Assembly (NCBI GenBank): GCA_050249415.1
Contig: JBFWQO010000003.1
Coordinates: forward strand, 248,001 to 312,000
Reading direction: 5' to 3'
DNA from: CADEFQ01 sp050249415
GTDB taxonomy: Bacteria > Pseudomonadota > Gammaproteobacteria > Steroidobacterales > Steroidobacteraceae
Length of the DNA stretch: 64,000 bases
How positions within the stretch are numbered: the first letter of the stretch is position 1; every line of letters starts with the position of its first letter. Shown here one piece after another: positions 19,357 through 30,297 of this stretch. Both the position numbers and the translations under genes were made by a program. The notes under the pieces were generated by a model, which was not told the origin of the DNA, ran no database searches, and saw only the letters and a list, made by a program, of their open reading frames with translations.

Positions 19357-20595
19357 ATGGCTGCGCTCAATCTCGCGGGTCTCGCTGCGGCGCTCGGCAT
19401 CGGCCTCCTGATTGGCGTCGAGCGCGAGCGTGCCCACGTCGATCGCGAGTCCATGGCCGGCGTACGGACCTTCACGCTGGTCGCGCTGCTCGGCGCGCTC
19501 GCCGCCCTGTTCGAGTCGACGCCCGCGCTGCTGGCATTCGCGCTGATCGTCGCGGGCTTCGCCGCGATCGCCTACCGCACGTTCGATTCCGGTGACCCGG
19601 GCCTGACGACCGAAGTCGCGCTCGTGGTCACTTACCTCCTTGGCGCGCTCGCGATGCGCGCGACGGCCCTCGCGGCCGGCCTCGCGGTAATCGTGACGAT
19701 CCTGCTGCTCTCGCGATCGCGCCTGCACGATTTCGTGCGGCACCGGCTGACCGGACAGGAAGTGACGGACGGGCTGATGCTCGCGGCCGCCGCCCTGATC
19801 GTACTGCCCCTGTTGCCCGATCGCCCGGTCGACCCCTGGGGCCTGCTGAACCTTCGGCTCATCGTCCTGCTCGCCGTGCTGTTCATGGCGATCAATGCCA
19901 TCGGCTATGTCGCCCTGCGCGCACTCGGCACGCGTCGCGGCCTGCCGCTCGCCGGATTCCTCGGCGGCTTCGTCTCGAGTTCGGCCACCCACAGCGCGAT
20001 GGGGACGCGGGCGCGTACGTCGCCGGCCGCATCGCGCGCGGCGGTGGCGGGTGCGGCCCTGTCCTCCATCGCGACGGTGCTGCAGCTCGCGGCCCTGCTC
20101 GCCGTCACGAGCCTGCCGCTGCTCGAGGCCATGGCCCTGCCGCTCGCGCTCGCCGGCGGCATGGCTGTCCTCTACGGCGGGTTTTTCATGTGGCATGCGG
20201 AGGGCAGCGACGATGCCGTCGCGCCCGGCCGCGCCTTCAGCCTCGCGGGGGCCGTGGGTTTCGCGCTCGTGATGGGCGTCGTGATGGCAGGTTCCGCGCT
20301 GCTCGTACGCTGGCTCGGACCGCAGGGCGCGGTCGTCGGCTCGGCGCTCGCGGGCTTCGCCGACGCGCACGCCGGTGCCGTTTCAGCCGGTGCGCTGCAC
20401 CGCAACGGCGACGTCGGCCTGCCGATCGCCGCCGTCGCCGTGCTGGCCGCGTTCACGACGAATGCGCTCATGAAAGCCGGCATCGCCGCATGGTCCGGCG
20501 GCCCCGCCTTCGCCCTGAGAATCGTTCCAGGCCTCGTCCTGATGGTCGCCGCAGCGTGGTCCGGCCTGTTGCTCGAAAGCCTCGGGCCAACCTGA
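19357..20595 (+). CDS. MgtC/SapB-DUF4010 family membrane protein
   Basis: A 412-aa polytopic protein. The N-terminal part (LAAALGIGLLIGVERERA, then SMAGVRTFTLVALLGALAA) has the MgtC/SapB signature GxLIGxERE...G.RT. The C-terminal half (GFLGGFVSSSATHSAMGTRA, AFTTNALMKAGIA) matches DUF4010. About 12 hydrophobic helices are visible. Proteins with this domain pair are inner-membrane proteins of unproven function, possibly linked to ion homeostasis. It is followed by a hairpin terminator that overlaps its stop codon, so it is transcribed alone. A CRP-type palindrome lies just upstream. Confidence 0.8.
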   Translation: MAALNLAGLAAALGIGLLIGVERERAHVDRESMAGVRTFTLVALLGALAALFESTPALLAFALIVAGFAAIAYRTFDSGDPGLTTEVALVVTYLLGALAMRATALAAGLAVIVTILLLSRSRLHDFVRHRLTGQEVTDGLMLAAAALIVLPLLPDRPVDPWGLLNLRLIVLLAVLFMAINAIGYVALRALGTRRGLPLAGFLGGFVSSSATHSAMGTRARTSPAASRAAVAGAALSSIATVLQLAALLAVTSLPLLEAMALPLALAGGMAVLYGGFFMWHAEGSDDAVAPGRAFSLAGAVGFALVMGVVMAGSALLVRWLGPQGAVVGSALAGFADAHAGAVSAGALHRNGDVGLPIAAVAVLAAFTTNALMKAGIAAWSGGPAFALRIVPGLVLMVAAAWSGLLLESLGPT

Positions 20596-20619
20596 CCTGT
20601 GTTCAGGTTGTATATTTTT
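20588..20619 (+). terminator. Rho-independent terminator after the MgtC/DUF4010 gene
   Basis: CAACCTG at 20588-20594 pairs with CAGGTTG at 20604-20610 around a 9-base loop, followed by TATATTTTT. The left arm overlaps the last codon and stop of the upstream gene. The 7-bp stem is short, but the T-run makes a terminator likely. Confidence 0.6.
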
Positions 20620-20648
20620 CGCCGAATTCGGCCTGTGCCTATTTACTC

Positions 20649-20664
20649 CATTGTCCGGACAATG
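20649..20664. promoter_or_regulatory. 16-bp perfect palindrome upstream of TonB receptor gene
   Basis: CATTGTCCGGACAATG is a gapless perfect palindrome in the 160-base leader before the receptor start at 20756. A second, 12-bp palindrome (GCCGAATTCGGC) lies at 20621-20632. The position fits an operator for a dimeric repressor such as a TetR, LacI or GntR type. No such regulator gene is adjacent. Confidence 0.45.
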
Positions 20665-20755
20665 TTACACGGACACCGGGGTCGCGAATTCGCCTCGGCG
20701 GTGCCGGTCCCGATGATGGGCGCACGCAACAAATCGCTTGCAGGAGACGAAGTAC

Positions 20756-23116
<2,361 letters not shown>

Positions 23117-23127
23117 CCAAGGCATGG

Positions 23128-23161
23128 AAGGCATGGTGCCGGGGAAGGCATGGTGCCGGGG
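23128..23161. repeat. 17-bp tandem direct repeat at the edge of palindrome copy 1
   Basis: AAGGCATGGTGCCGGGG occurs twice head to tail (23128-23144 and 23145-23161). The second unit runs into the left arm of the 71-bp palindrome, so the palindrome's outer edge plus flank has been duplicated once. Confidence 0.8.
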
Positions 23162-23221
23162 CTTCGGTTGTTGGGTTATTTTCCCCGAGAAAATAACCCA
23201 ACAAACGAAGCCCCGGCACCA
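23151..23221. repeat. Dispersed 71-bp palindrome, copy 1
   Basis: Two 33-base arms starting TGGTGCCGGGGCTTCGG surround a 5-base loop (CCCGA). There is one mismatch between arms: the right arm has ACAAACG where the others have ACAACCG. It fills the space between convergent genes, ending one base before the stop of the RND permease gene. Family members are at 27572, 30179, 39245 and 39490. Confidence 0.95.
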
Positions 23222-26200
23222 TCAAAGTGTATCGCTGATTGATCCGGCCTGTTTCATCTCCCGCGCGAGAAGCTGCGACTCCAACGCCCGCACCCACGAG
23301 AACCGCGCGAGAACCAGGTAGAGCGCCGGCGTCAGGAACAAGGTAAACAGCGCCGCGAGGCCCAGCCCTCCGAATACCACCCAGCCGATCGACGCGCGCG
23401 CTTCGGCACCGGCACCACCCGACAGGATCAGCGGCAAACCTCCCAGCACCGTGGCGACCATCGTCATCGCGACGGGCCGCAATCGCACGCTCGCACCGGC
23501 CTCCACGGCTGCGCGAATGCCGAATCCCCGGTCTCGCAACTGGTCCGAGAACTCCACCAGCAGCACGCTGTTCTTCGCCATCAATCCGATCAGCAGCACG
23601 AGCCCGATCTGTGAGTAGATATTGATCGAAGTGCCGGTCACGAACAGCGCGAGCACCGCCGCGGCGATGCCGAACGGCACGATCAGCGTCACGACCACCG
23701 CGCTGATGAAACCCTCGAACAGCGCACACAGCACCAGGAACACCACCGCGAGCGCAATGACGTAGGTGATCGCCACGTCCCGCGACGTCTCCTCGAGCGT
23801 CGCCGCCTCGCCGAGCGGCACCATCGAAATGTTGGCCGGCAGCACTTCGTCGGCCAGCGCGCGCAGGTCGTCGAGCGCTGCCTGCAACGGATAGCGCCCG
23901 ATGATCTGCATGTCGATCGGGATGGCGCGCCGCTGGGCCTCGCGATCGAGCTGGGACGCCACGCCCTCTTCCTGCAGCGACACCACGCTCGACAGCGGGA
24001 CCAGCGCGCCGGCGTTCGTCCTCACGTAGAGATTCACGAGGTCGGTGGGATCGTTGATCTCGCCGCTCGACGACTCGAGCAGGATCGGGATCGAGTCGTC
24101 GTCGATATTGAGGTCCACCAGCTCGTCGCCGTCGATCATCGCCCGCAGCGTCGTCGCGAGATTGTCGAGGTCGACGCCGAGGTCGGCCGCCCGGCGTCGA
24201 TCGACGGTCACGGACAACTGGGGCTGCGTCGGGTCGTAGGATGACTCGGGCTGCCCGAGGCGCGTCAGACGGGTCTCGATCGCGCTCATGAAGACCTTGG
24301 CCGCCTCGTAGATCTCGCCGTAGTCATTGCCGACCAGCGCGACCTGCAGCTCGCCGCCGCCGCGCCGCAGGTCGAGGCTGTTCGGGCTGAAGATGCTCGC
24401 GCGCGCGCCCGGGATCTGCGACAGCGGGCCTTCGAGGCGCTCGATGATCTGCTGCTGGCTCAGATCGCGCCGTGCCCAGTCGACCAGCTGGATCCGCACG
24501 TGGCTGCGGTTCGGGTCCCACGCTCCAATCACCGTGAACAGCGAGCGAGCGACGCCGCTCTCGACCAGCGGGTACAGCAGCGCCTCCACCTTGTCGGTCT
24601 GGCGATCCATGTAGCCGATGCCGACGCCGTCGGGGCCCTTCGACATCACGGTAATGACCCCGCGGTCTTCCGGCGGCAGCAGTTCCTGGTCGAGGGCGCG
24701 AAACAGCACGCCCGCCACGGCAGCGAATGCGAGCGACGCCGCCACGGCGATCCACGGGTGATCCAGCACCCGCGCGAGCGACCGCTGGTAAGACGACTTC
24801 ATGCGCGCGCCGCAGGCGACCACCGCACGCCGATACCTGCCCTCGTGCGGCTGCGCCGGCAGGCGCGCCGCAGCCGCCGGCACCAGCGACAGCGAGACAA
24901 ACGAGGAGATCGCCATTGCGACCGCCAGCACGACGCCGAACTCGCGGAACAGGCGGCCCGCGGTGCCGGGCAGGAACGCGATCGGCACGAACACCGCGAT
25001 CAACACCGCCGTCGTCGCGATGACGGCGAAGAACACCTGCCGTGTGCCGATCACTGCCGCGGCGCGCGCGCCGAGCCCTTGAGTGCGACGCCGCTGGATG
25101 TTCTCGAGCACCACGATCGCGTCGTCGACGACCAGGCCCGTCGCCAGCACCAGCGCCATCAGCGTGAGGATGTTGATCGAGAACCCGAACAGCCAGATCG
25201 CAGCGACGGTGCCGACGAGCGACACGGGAATCGCGATGCTCGGCACCAGTGTCGCACGCCAGGAGCCGATGAAGACCCAGATCGACGCAATCACGATCGC
25301 GACGGTGAACGTGAGTGTGAACAGCACCTCGGCGACCGAACTGCGGATGAATTCCGCGTTGTCGTCGGTGATCACGAGTTCGAGGCCGTCGAAACGGCGA
25401 TTGAGCCGGTCGACCGCGCGCCGCACGGCATCGGAGATCTCGATCGTGTTCGACTTGGCCTGGCGTACCACGCCCAGCCCCACGACCGAGCGACCATCCA
25501 GCCGCGTGAACGAGCGCGCGTCCTGCGGGCCGAAATAGACATTCGCCACGTCGCCGACACGCACGTTGCCGCGGATGATGATGTCCGCGGCCTGCGCGGC
25601 GGTCGTGACCGACGCATCCGCGCGCACGATCAGCTCCTGGTCCGCCGAGCGGAAGCTGCCGGCCGGTACGTCGAACGGCGCATGGCGCAGCGCGTTGGCC
25701 ACATCCGTCACGGACAAGCCGTAGCTCGTCAGGCGCAGCGGATCGACGACCACCCGCAGCACGCGCTCACGCTCCCCGGACAGCTGGACATCCGCGACGC
25801 CGTTGATGGAGACCAGCTCCGGGATGATGTCGCGTTCGGCGATGCGCGTCACCTCGTCTTCGAGCAGCGTATCGGTCAGGAGGGCGATGTTGACGATCGA
25901 GTTCGAATCGTCGTCCGCCTTCACCACCACCACCTGCTCGATGCGTTCCGGCAGCTCGTGCATGACCCGGCTGACCGCCTCGCGCACGTCCGAGGCCGCA
26001 CTGTCGAGATCCACGTTCGGCTGGAACTCGATGCGCATGCGCCCCTGGTTCTCCTCCGATGCGGAGGTGATTCCATGGATGCCCGACACGCGCGCCACTG
26101 CACCTTCGAGGATGCTGATGACCTCGGAATCCATCGTCTCGGGTGATGCGCCGGGATATTCCGCCCGCACGCTGACGATCGGTCGGTCGACGTCCGGCAG

Positions 26201-26386
26201 CTCGCGGATCTCCACGGCGAGCACGGCCGCAATCCCGGCGAGCACGATCAGCAGGTTCAACACCAGCACCAGCACCGGGCGCCGGACCGATACGCTCGGA
26301 AGGTCATTCACCGGCCCGTCCCCGGCCGGCGCGTCCACCGTGCCGCCGACTGCCGCACCGTCCGGTTCGTCGTCGCGCCGGGTCAT
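23222..26386 (-). CDS. RND family efflux permease (HAE1-like)
   Basis: A 1054-aa inner-membrane pump. A hydrophilic N-terminal extension of about 30 residues precedes helix 1 (PVLVLVLNLLIVLAGIAAVL). Two large periplasmic loops and about 12 helices follow. Helix 4 has GLVVDDAIVVLENIQRR, the proton-relay Asp pair. It works with the adaptor gene just upstream (10-base gap) and an outer-membrane factor encoded elsewhere. The early IRELPDVDRPIVSVRAEYPG is typical of MexF/OqxB-like or related HAE pumps. The substrate cannot be read from sequence. Its stop lies at the edge of palindrome copy 1. Confidence 0.93.
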   Translation of the reverse strand: MTRRDDEPDGAAVGGTVDAPAGDGPVNDLPSVSVRRPVLVLVLNLLIVLAGIAAVLAVEIRELPDVDRPIVSVRAEYPGASPETMDSEVISILEGAVARVSGIHGITSASEENQGRMRIEFQPNVDLDSAASDVREAVSRVMHELPERIEQVVVVKADDDSNSIVNIALLTDTLLEDEVTRIAERDIIPELVSINGVADVQLSGERERVLRVVVDPLRLTSYGLSVTDVANALRHAPFDVPAGSFRSADQELIVRADASVTTAAQAADIIIRGNVRVGDVANVYFGPQDARSFTRLDGRSVVGLGVVRQAKSNTIEISDAVRRAVDRLNRRFDGLELVITDDNAEFIRSSVAEVLFTLTFTVAIVIASIWVFIGSWRATLVPSIAIPVSLVGTVAAIWLFGFSINILTLMALVLATGLVVDDAIVVLENIQRRRTQGLGARAAAVIGTRQVFFAVIATTAVLIAVFVPIAFLPGTAGRLFREFGVVLAVAMAISSFVSLSLVPAAAARLPAQPHEGRYRRAVVACGARMKSSYQRSLARVLDHPWIAVAASLAFAAVAGVLFRALDQELLPPEDRGVITVMSKGPDGVGIGYMDRQTDKVEALLYPLVESGVARSLFTVIGAWDPNRSHVRIQLVDWARRDLSQQQIIERLEGPLSQIPGARASIFSPNSLDLRRGGGELQVALVGNDYGEIYEAAKVFMSAIETRLTRLGQPESSYDPTQPQLSVTVDRRRAADLGVDLDNLATTLRAMIDGDELVDLNIDDDSIPILLESSSGEINDPTDLVNLYVRTNAGALVPLSSVVSLQEEGVASQLDREAQRRAIPIDMQIIGRYPLQAALDDLRALADEVLPANISMVPLGEAATLEETSRDVAITYVIALAVVFLVLCALFEGFISAVVVTLIVPFGIAAAVLALFVTGTSINIYSQIGLVLLIGLMAKNSVLLVEFSDQLRDRGFGIRAAVEAGASVRLRPVAMTMVATVLGGLPLILSGGAGAEARASIGWVVFGGLGLAALFTLFLTPALYLVLARFSWVRALESQLLAREMKQAGSISDTL

Positions 26387-26396
26387 CGGGCGCCCG

Positions 26397-27500
26397 TCAC
26401 AACGGAACGGCCGGCGCCCCGGCGGCGGTATCGTTCGTGCGGTCCGCCAGGCTCGGACGGTCGTAGACGACCTCGCCGCCGTCTCGCACCCTCTGGATGC
26501 CTTCGACGACGATCAGATCGCCCGCCTCGAGCTGCGCGGAATCGACGAGGATCTCACCCTCCTTGCGCTGCACGATCGCCACGGGTACGCGCCTCACCTG
26601 GTTGCCGGTAACCGTCCAGACGAACGCGCCCTCGGCGCCCCATTGCAGGCTGATCTCGGGCACCACGGGATAGGGCAGGCCCGGTACATCGACGGTGACC
26701 CGAAAGCTCATCCCGGGACGGAGGCGATCGTCGCCATTATCGACGCGCGCACGCGCGACGAATGTGCGTGTCGCCGGATCGATGCGGCTGTCGACCTCGA
26801 TGATCTCGCCGTAATTGGCCGCCTCGTGACTGTTCCAGGTCGTCACCTGCACCTTGTCATTCCTCTGCAGGCGGCCGTTGAGCATCTCCGGTACTTCGAA
26901 GCTCACGAGCAGCGAAGTCCTGTCGTCGAGGGTCGTGATCTGCGTCTCCGTGTTGATGCGATCGCCCGGATCGATGTCCGTGATGCCGACATACCCTGCG
27001 AAGGGCGCCCGGATCGTGCGGTAATCGAGCGCCACGCGTGCGCGATCCAGTTCGATGCGCGCAGCCTCCATCGCGGTGCGCGCCGCGTCGAGCGCCGTCG
27101 GTACGACAGCACCGCTGTCACGGGCCTGCCAGTATCTCTCGTACAGCCGCTGCGCATCCGCCAGTTGAACCTTGGCCAGCTCGACGGCGAGCGTCTCGGT
27201 GCGGCGGTCGAGTTCGACCAGCACGTAGCCCCTGCCCACTTTCTGCCCGGGCTCGAAGTTGACGGCCACGACCTCCCCCGACACTGCGGGATGGACCACG
27301 ACCGACAGGCGTGCCCGGGAGGTTCCGACCGCCTCGACGCGCGTGCGCTCCGCATTGACGATGAGGGGCTGCACGGTCACCCGCACCGGGCTGCCCGGGG
27401 ACGGTGCCGGTGCGATCTCGGCGCGATCGTTCTCCGCGCAAGCCGCGAGCAACAGCGCGCACAACGCGGTCACGGCCGGGCGGAAGGTGTGTCGGTGCAT
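26397..27500 (-). CDS. RND efflux periplasmic adaptor lipoprotein
   Basis: A 367-aa membrane fusion protein. The signal peptide ends in the lipobox LLAAC, so it is anchored as a lipoprotein. It has a barrel-sandwich/lipoyl half-motif (PAVSGEVVAVNFEPGQKVGR), an alpha-hairpin (VQLADAQRLYERYWQARDSG), the second half-motif (IRAPFAGYVGITDIDPGD) and C-terminal beta domains. The second in-frame ATG at 27500 is chosen because it yields a proper lipoprotein signal; an upstream ATG at 27539 adds 13 unneeded residues. It precedes the RND permease by 10 bases, forming a two-gene operon flanked by palindrome copies 1 and 2. Confidence 0.9.
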   Translation of the reverse strand: MHRHTFRPAVTALCALLLAACAENDRAEIAPAPSPGSPVRVTVQPLIVNAERTRVEAVGTSRARLSVVVHPAVSGEVVAVNFEPGQKVGRGYVLVELDRRTETLAVELAKVQLADAQRLYERYWQARDSGAVVPTALDAARTAMEAARIELDRARVALDYRTIRAPFAGYVGITDIDPGDRINTETQITTLDDRTSLLVSFEVPEMLNGRLQRNDKVQVTTWNSHEAANYGEIIEVDSRIDPATRTFVARARVDNGDDRLRPGMSFRVTVDVPGLPYPVVPEISLQWGAEGAFVWTVTGNQVRRVPVAIVQRKEGEILVDSAQLEAGDLIVVEGIQRVRDGGEVVYDRPSLADRTNDTAAGAPAVPL

Positions 27501-27571
27501 GCGAAATCCCGCGGCCGGATGCCTTCCAGGCGCCCGCACGAGCCGGGCGCGCGCGCCATACTACCGCGCAT

Positions 27572-27642
27572 TGGTGCCGGGGCTTCGGTTGTTGGGTTAT
27601 TTTCCGTGAGAAAATAACCCAACAACCGAAGCCCCGGCACCA
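27572..27642. repeat. Dispersed 71-bp palindrome, copy 2
   Basis: Perfect inverted repeat: two 33-base arms around loop CGTGA. It lies in the divergent space between the RND adaptor and the FAD oxidase. The last base of the right arm is the A of the oxidase ATG. Confidence 0.95.
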
Positions 27643-29204
27643 TGTTACTCGACGCCCTGCAACTCGCCATCGGCGAACACGCCGTTCGTACGGACGCGCC
27701 GGCCCTCGCACTCGCGGCGAGCGATCTCTACTCGTCGGGCGCACCGCCCCTCGCGGTCGTACGTCCCGCCGACAGCCGCGGCGTCGCCGCTGCCGTTGCG
27801 GTCGCCACGAGTCACGGTTGTGCGGTCATACCTCGCGGGGGCGGACTCAGCTACACGGGCGGTTACGTCTCGCCTGCCGGGCGCGCAATCACCGTCGATC
27901 TGGGCGGGCTGAATCGAATCCTTGCGATCGACGCCGATGACCTGTATGTGACCGCGCAGTCGGGCGTCACGTGGAAGCAGCTCTACGAAGCTCTGCGCCC
28001 CCACGGCCTGCGCCTGCCGTTCTTCGGGACAATTTCGGGCGCCGGCGCCACCCTCGGCGGAGGCCTGAGCCACGGTGCCCTCTTCTTCGGTTCGGCCCGC
28101 CATGGCTCGGCCGCGGATTGCACCCTCGGACTCGAGGTGGCGCTCGCGGATGGAACGCTCCTCCGAACGGGTCTCGGCGCACTCGCGCGGCCGTCGAAAC
28201 CCGTGCTGCGAACCTTTGGCCCTGATCTCACCGGGTTGCTGCTCCACGACGGGGGCGCGTTTGGCGTCAAGACCGAAGCGACACTGCGACTGATCCAGGC
28301 GCCATCTCACGTCGAATATGGGTCGTTCCATTATTCCGGACTCGCCGACGCCGCCGGCGCATTGTCGGCGATTGCCCGCACGGAAGCAGCCGAAGATCTC
28401 TATATTCTCGATGCCGCCTCGATTGCCGCTGCGGTCAACGCGTCTTCCGGCGCCGACAGGGTTCGTACCGCGTGGCACGTGGCTCGTGCGTCGGGCGGGC
28501 CCGCGCACGCCACGCGAGCACTGTGGTCGCTCGCCCGCGGCAGCTTTCGCCCCGCCCCCGGCAGCGGTTACACGGTACACGTCGTGGCCGCGGGCCGCAG
28601 CGCACCGGCCACCACGGCCGACATGGCCCTCGCGCGCCGTCTCGCGATCCGGCATGGCGGTTGCGAGATCGAGCCCACGATACCGCGAGTGGCGCGCGCC
28701 GAACTGTTCGCGGGACTGAACGGCGTACTCGATCAGGATGGACGGCGCTGGGCTGCCCTCAACGCGAAGGTCGCACACTCGGACGCGCGCGCCCTGATCG
28801 AAGCCTTTGATCGAACGCTCGCGCCACACCGGCCGGCGATGGCAAGGCATGGCGTCTCGGTCACGCGGCTCTGCTCCGCGCTCGGCAGCCTCGCATTCAG
28901 CTTCGAGTGCGTATTCCACTGGCCCGACACATGGCTTCCGCTCCATCGCGCAGCGCCCGATCCGGCGTGGCTCGCGACACTCGCGGAGCCGGCGCCGAAT
29001 CCCGCGGCACGCGAACTCGTCGCCGCGCTGCGCGCGGAAACGGTCGCACTGTTTCGCGACCTGGGCGCTGCATCCAACCAGATCGGCCGCACATATCACT
29101 TCCTGGATGCACTCGCACCCGCGTCGGCCGCCCTCCTCGCGCAACTGAAGCATGTGCTCGATCCGCAGGGCCTCATGAACCCGGGCGTGCTGGGCCTCGG
29201 GTAG
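27642..29204 (+). CDS. FAD-linked oxidase / dehydrogenase (FAD_binding_4, GlcD-like)
   Basis: A 520-aa flavoprotein of the vanillyl-alcohol oxidase/PCMH family. The FAD-binding domain has VVRPADSRGVAAAVAVA, IPRGGGLSYTGG and GTISGAGATLGGGLSHGALF. The C-terminal end, LKHVLDPQGLMNPGVLG, is the family's usual closing motif. It likely oxidises a hydroxy-acid or alcohol; the substrate is unknown. The start codon sits at the outer edge of palindrome copy 2 and no Shine-Dalgarno is visible ahead of it (AGCCCCGGCACC). The 3' end overlaps the convergent VOC gene by 32 bases. Confidence 0.87.
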   Translation: MLLDALQLAIGEHAVRTDAPALALAASDLYSSGAPPLAVVRPADSRGVAAAVAVATSHGCAVIPRGGGLSYTGGYVSPAGRAITVDLGGLNRILAIDADDLYVTAQSGVTWKQLYEALRPHGLRLPFFGTISGAGATLGGGLSHGALFFGSARHGSAADCTLGLEVALADGTLLRTGLGALARPSKPVLRTFGPDLTGLLLHDGGAFGVKTEATLRLIQAPSHVEYGSFHYSGLADAAGALSAIARTEAAEDLYILDAASIAAAVNASSGADRVRTAWHVARASGGPAHATRALWSLARGSFRPAPGSGYTVHVVAAGRSAPATTADMALARRLAIRHGGCEIEPTIPRVARAELFAGLNGVLDQDGRRWAALNAKVAHSDARALIEAFDRTLAPHRPAMARHGVSVTRLCSALGSLAFSFECVFHWPDTWLPLHRAAPDPAWLATLAEPAPNPAARELVAALRAETVALFRDLGAASNQIGRTYHFLDALAPASAALLAQLKHVLDPQGLMNPGVLGLG

Positions 29205-30135
29205 ACGCACGTTCGACAAGATCCACGCGCAGGCCTGCGGGGGTCGTCATGGTGGCAATGCGCCCGGTTCCGTAGATGCCCGCACCCCGGCCGAGCAGCG
29301 TGACGCGGTTGCCCGGGCGCTTCGCGAGCCACGGCGACAGGTCATCCACCACATAGGTAATCGACAACTGGCCGCGCGCCGGCGCGCGGGCGCGCGGATA
29401 ACGGTTCTCGCCCGTCACTCCCTCGTACTGCACGAGTTCGATGCGACCGAACGCCCGCGCGCTGTCACCGAGTATCCGCACATCGAGGCTGGCGCCCGGC
29501 GGCAGGCCGATCGTCTTCTCGACCTGTGGCCCGCCGAAACGATTGTGGGCAATCTCATCGAGACCGAGCATCTGTTTCAGGAACTGCGCCTCTGCGCCGT
29601 TGTCCGGCGACACAGTGACGATCAACGGCGCGACCCCGTAGCCCTTCGAACTCACCGGCTCAGGGTGTGCGGGTTGTTCGACGAACACGATGTTGATGTC
29701 GTCGTGCCCGGTCATGTGTACTTCATGGACCTCGACATCGCCTGTCTCGAGCACGCCGATGGCCGAGCGAAAGCGGTAGCCACTGGCCACGAGTTCGGCG
29801 TGACGCGCCTCGATGTCGCGCACCGCAACGTCCACGCTCTTCGGCAGAAGGTCCGTCGCGGCTGCGCCGGCGCGTACCGGCGTCCCCGGCTCGCGGAACC
29901 TGACCAGGTGAACTCCACCTTCCTGCTGGCCGGGCGTCAGCAGCAGCGCCTGGTCGACGATGCCGTCATCATTCAGCCCCCACGCACGCGCCAGCTCGGC
30001 GTCTGCGCCCTCACGACGGTCGGCCACCTCCATGCCGAAATGCCCGACCCAGAGATCGAGCGCCTCCTTCATGTCACCGACACTGATCACGACCCACGCG
30101 ATCGCGAGCGGCACCGTCGTATGGATATCCATCAT
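29173..30135 (-). CDS. VOC superfamily (glyoxalase-like) protein
   Basis: A 320-aa protein built from two glyoxalase/bleomycin-resistance modules: AWVVISVGDMKEALDLWVGH near the start and VAPLIVTVSPDNGAEAQFLK near residue 180. Such proteins bind a metal in a beta-alpha-beta-beta-beta fold and include glyoxalases, dioxygenases and epimerases; the exact role is not readable here. The ATG pair at 30135/30132 follows a GGAGGAG site. Longer in-frame reading would run through palindrome copy 3 and is not the start. It converges on the FAD oxidase. The two genes lie between palindrome copies 2 and 3. Confidence 0.8.
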   Translation of the reverse strand: MMDIHTTVPLAIAWVVISVGDMKEALDLWVGHFGMEVADRREGADAELARAWGLNDDGIVDQALLLTPGQQEGGVHLVRFREPGTPVRAGAAATDLLPKSVDVAVRDIEARHAELVASGYRFRSAIGVLETGDVEVHEVHMTGHDDINIVFVEQPAHPEPVSSKGYGVAPLIVTVSPDNGAEAQFLKQMLGLDEIAHNRFGGPQVEKTIGLPPGASLDVRILGDSARAFGRIELVQYEGVTGENRYPRARAPARGQLSITYVVDDLSPWLAKRPGNRVTLLGRGAGIYGTGRIATMTTPAGLRVDLVERASTRGPARPGS

Positions 30136-30178
30136 GCGCTGCGCTCCTCCGCCGTATGCGGCTTGGGGCATGGGGGCA

Positions 30179-30249
30179 TGGTGCCGGGGCTTCGGTTGTT
30201 CGGTTATTTCGCCCGTGGAAATAACCGAACAACCGAAGCCCCGGCACCA
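30179..30249. repeat. Dispersed 71-bp palindrome, copy 3 (mirrored variant)
   Basis: Perfect 32-base arms around loop GCCCGTG. It has TTCGGTTATT where copies 1, 2, 4 and 5 have TTGGGTTATT, with the matching change in the other arm (AATAACCGAA), so pairing is preserved. It lies between the divergent VOC and M28 peptidase genes. Confidence 0.95.
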
Positions 30250-30297
30250 CGTCCCCGGGGAGTATGCCCGCCCGCCTCCGCTGAATGGTGAACGCCC

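Noticed and set aside
23151..23221. Palindrome copy 1 as an ordinary bidirectional terminator
   Set aside because: There is no T-run after either arm, and other copies lie upstream of genes, where a terminator would make no sense.
24500..26146. A 548-codon plus-strand frame
   Set aside because: Antisense to the first RND permease; biased composition only.
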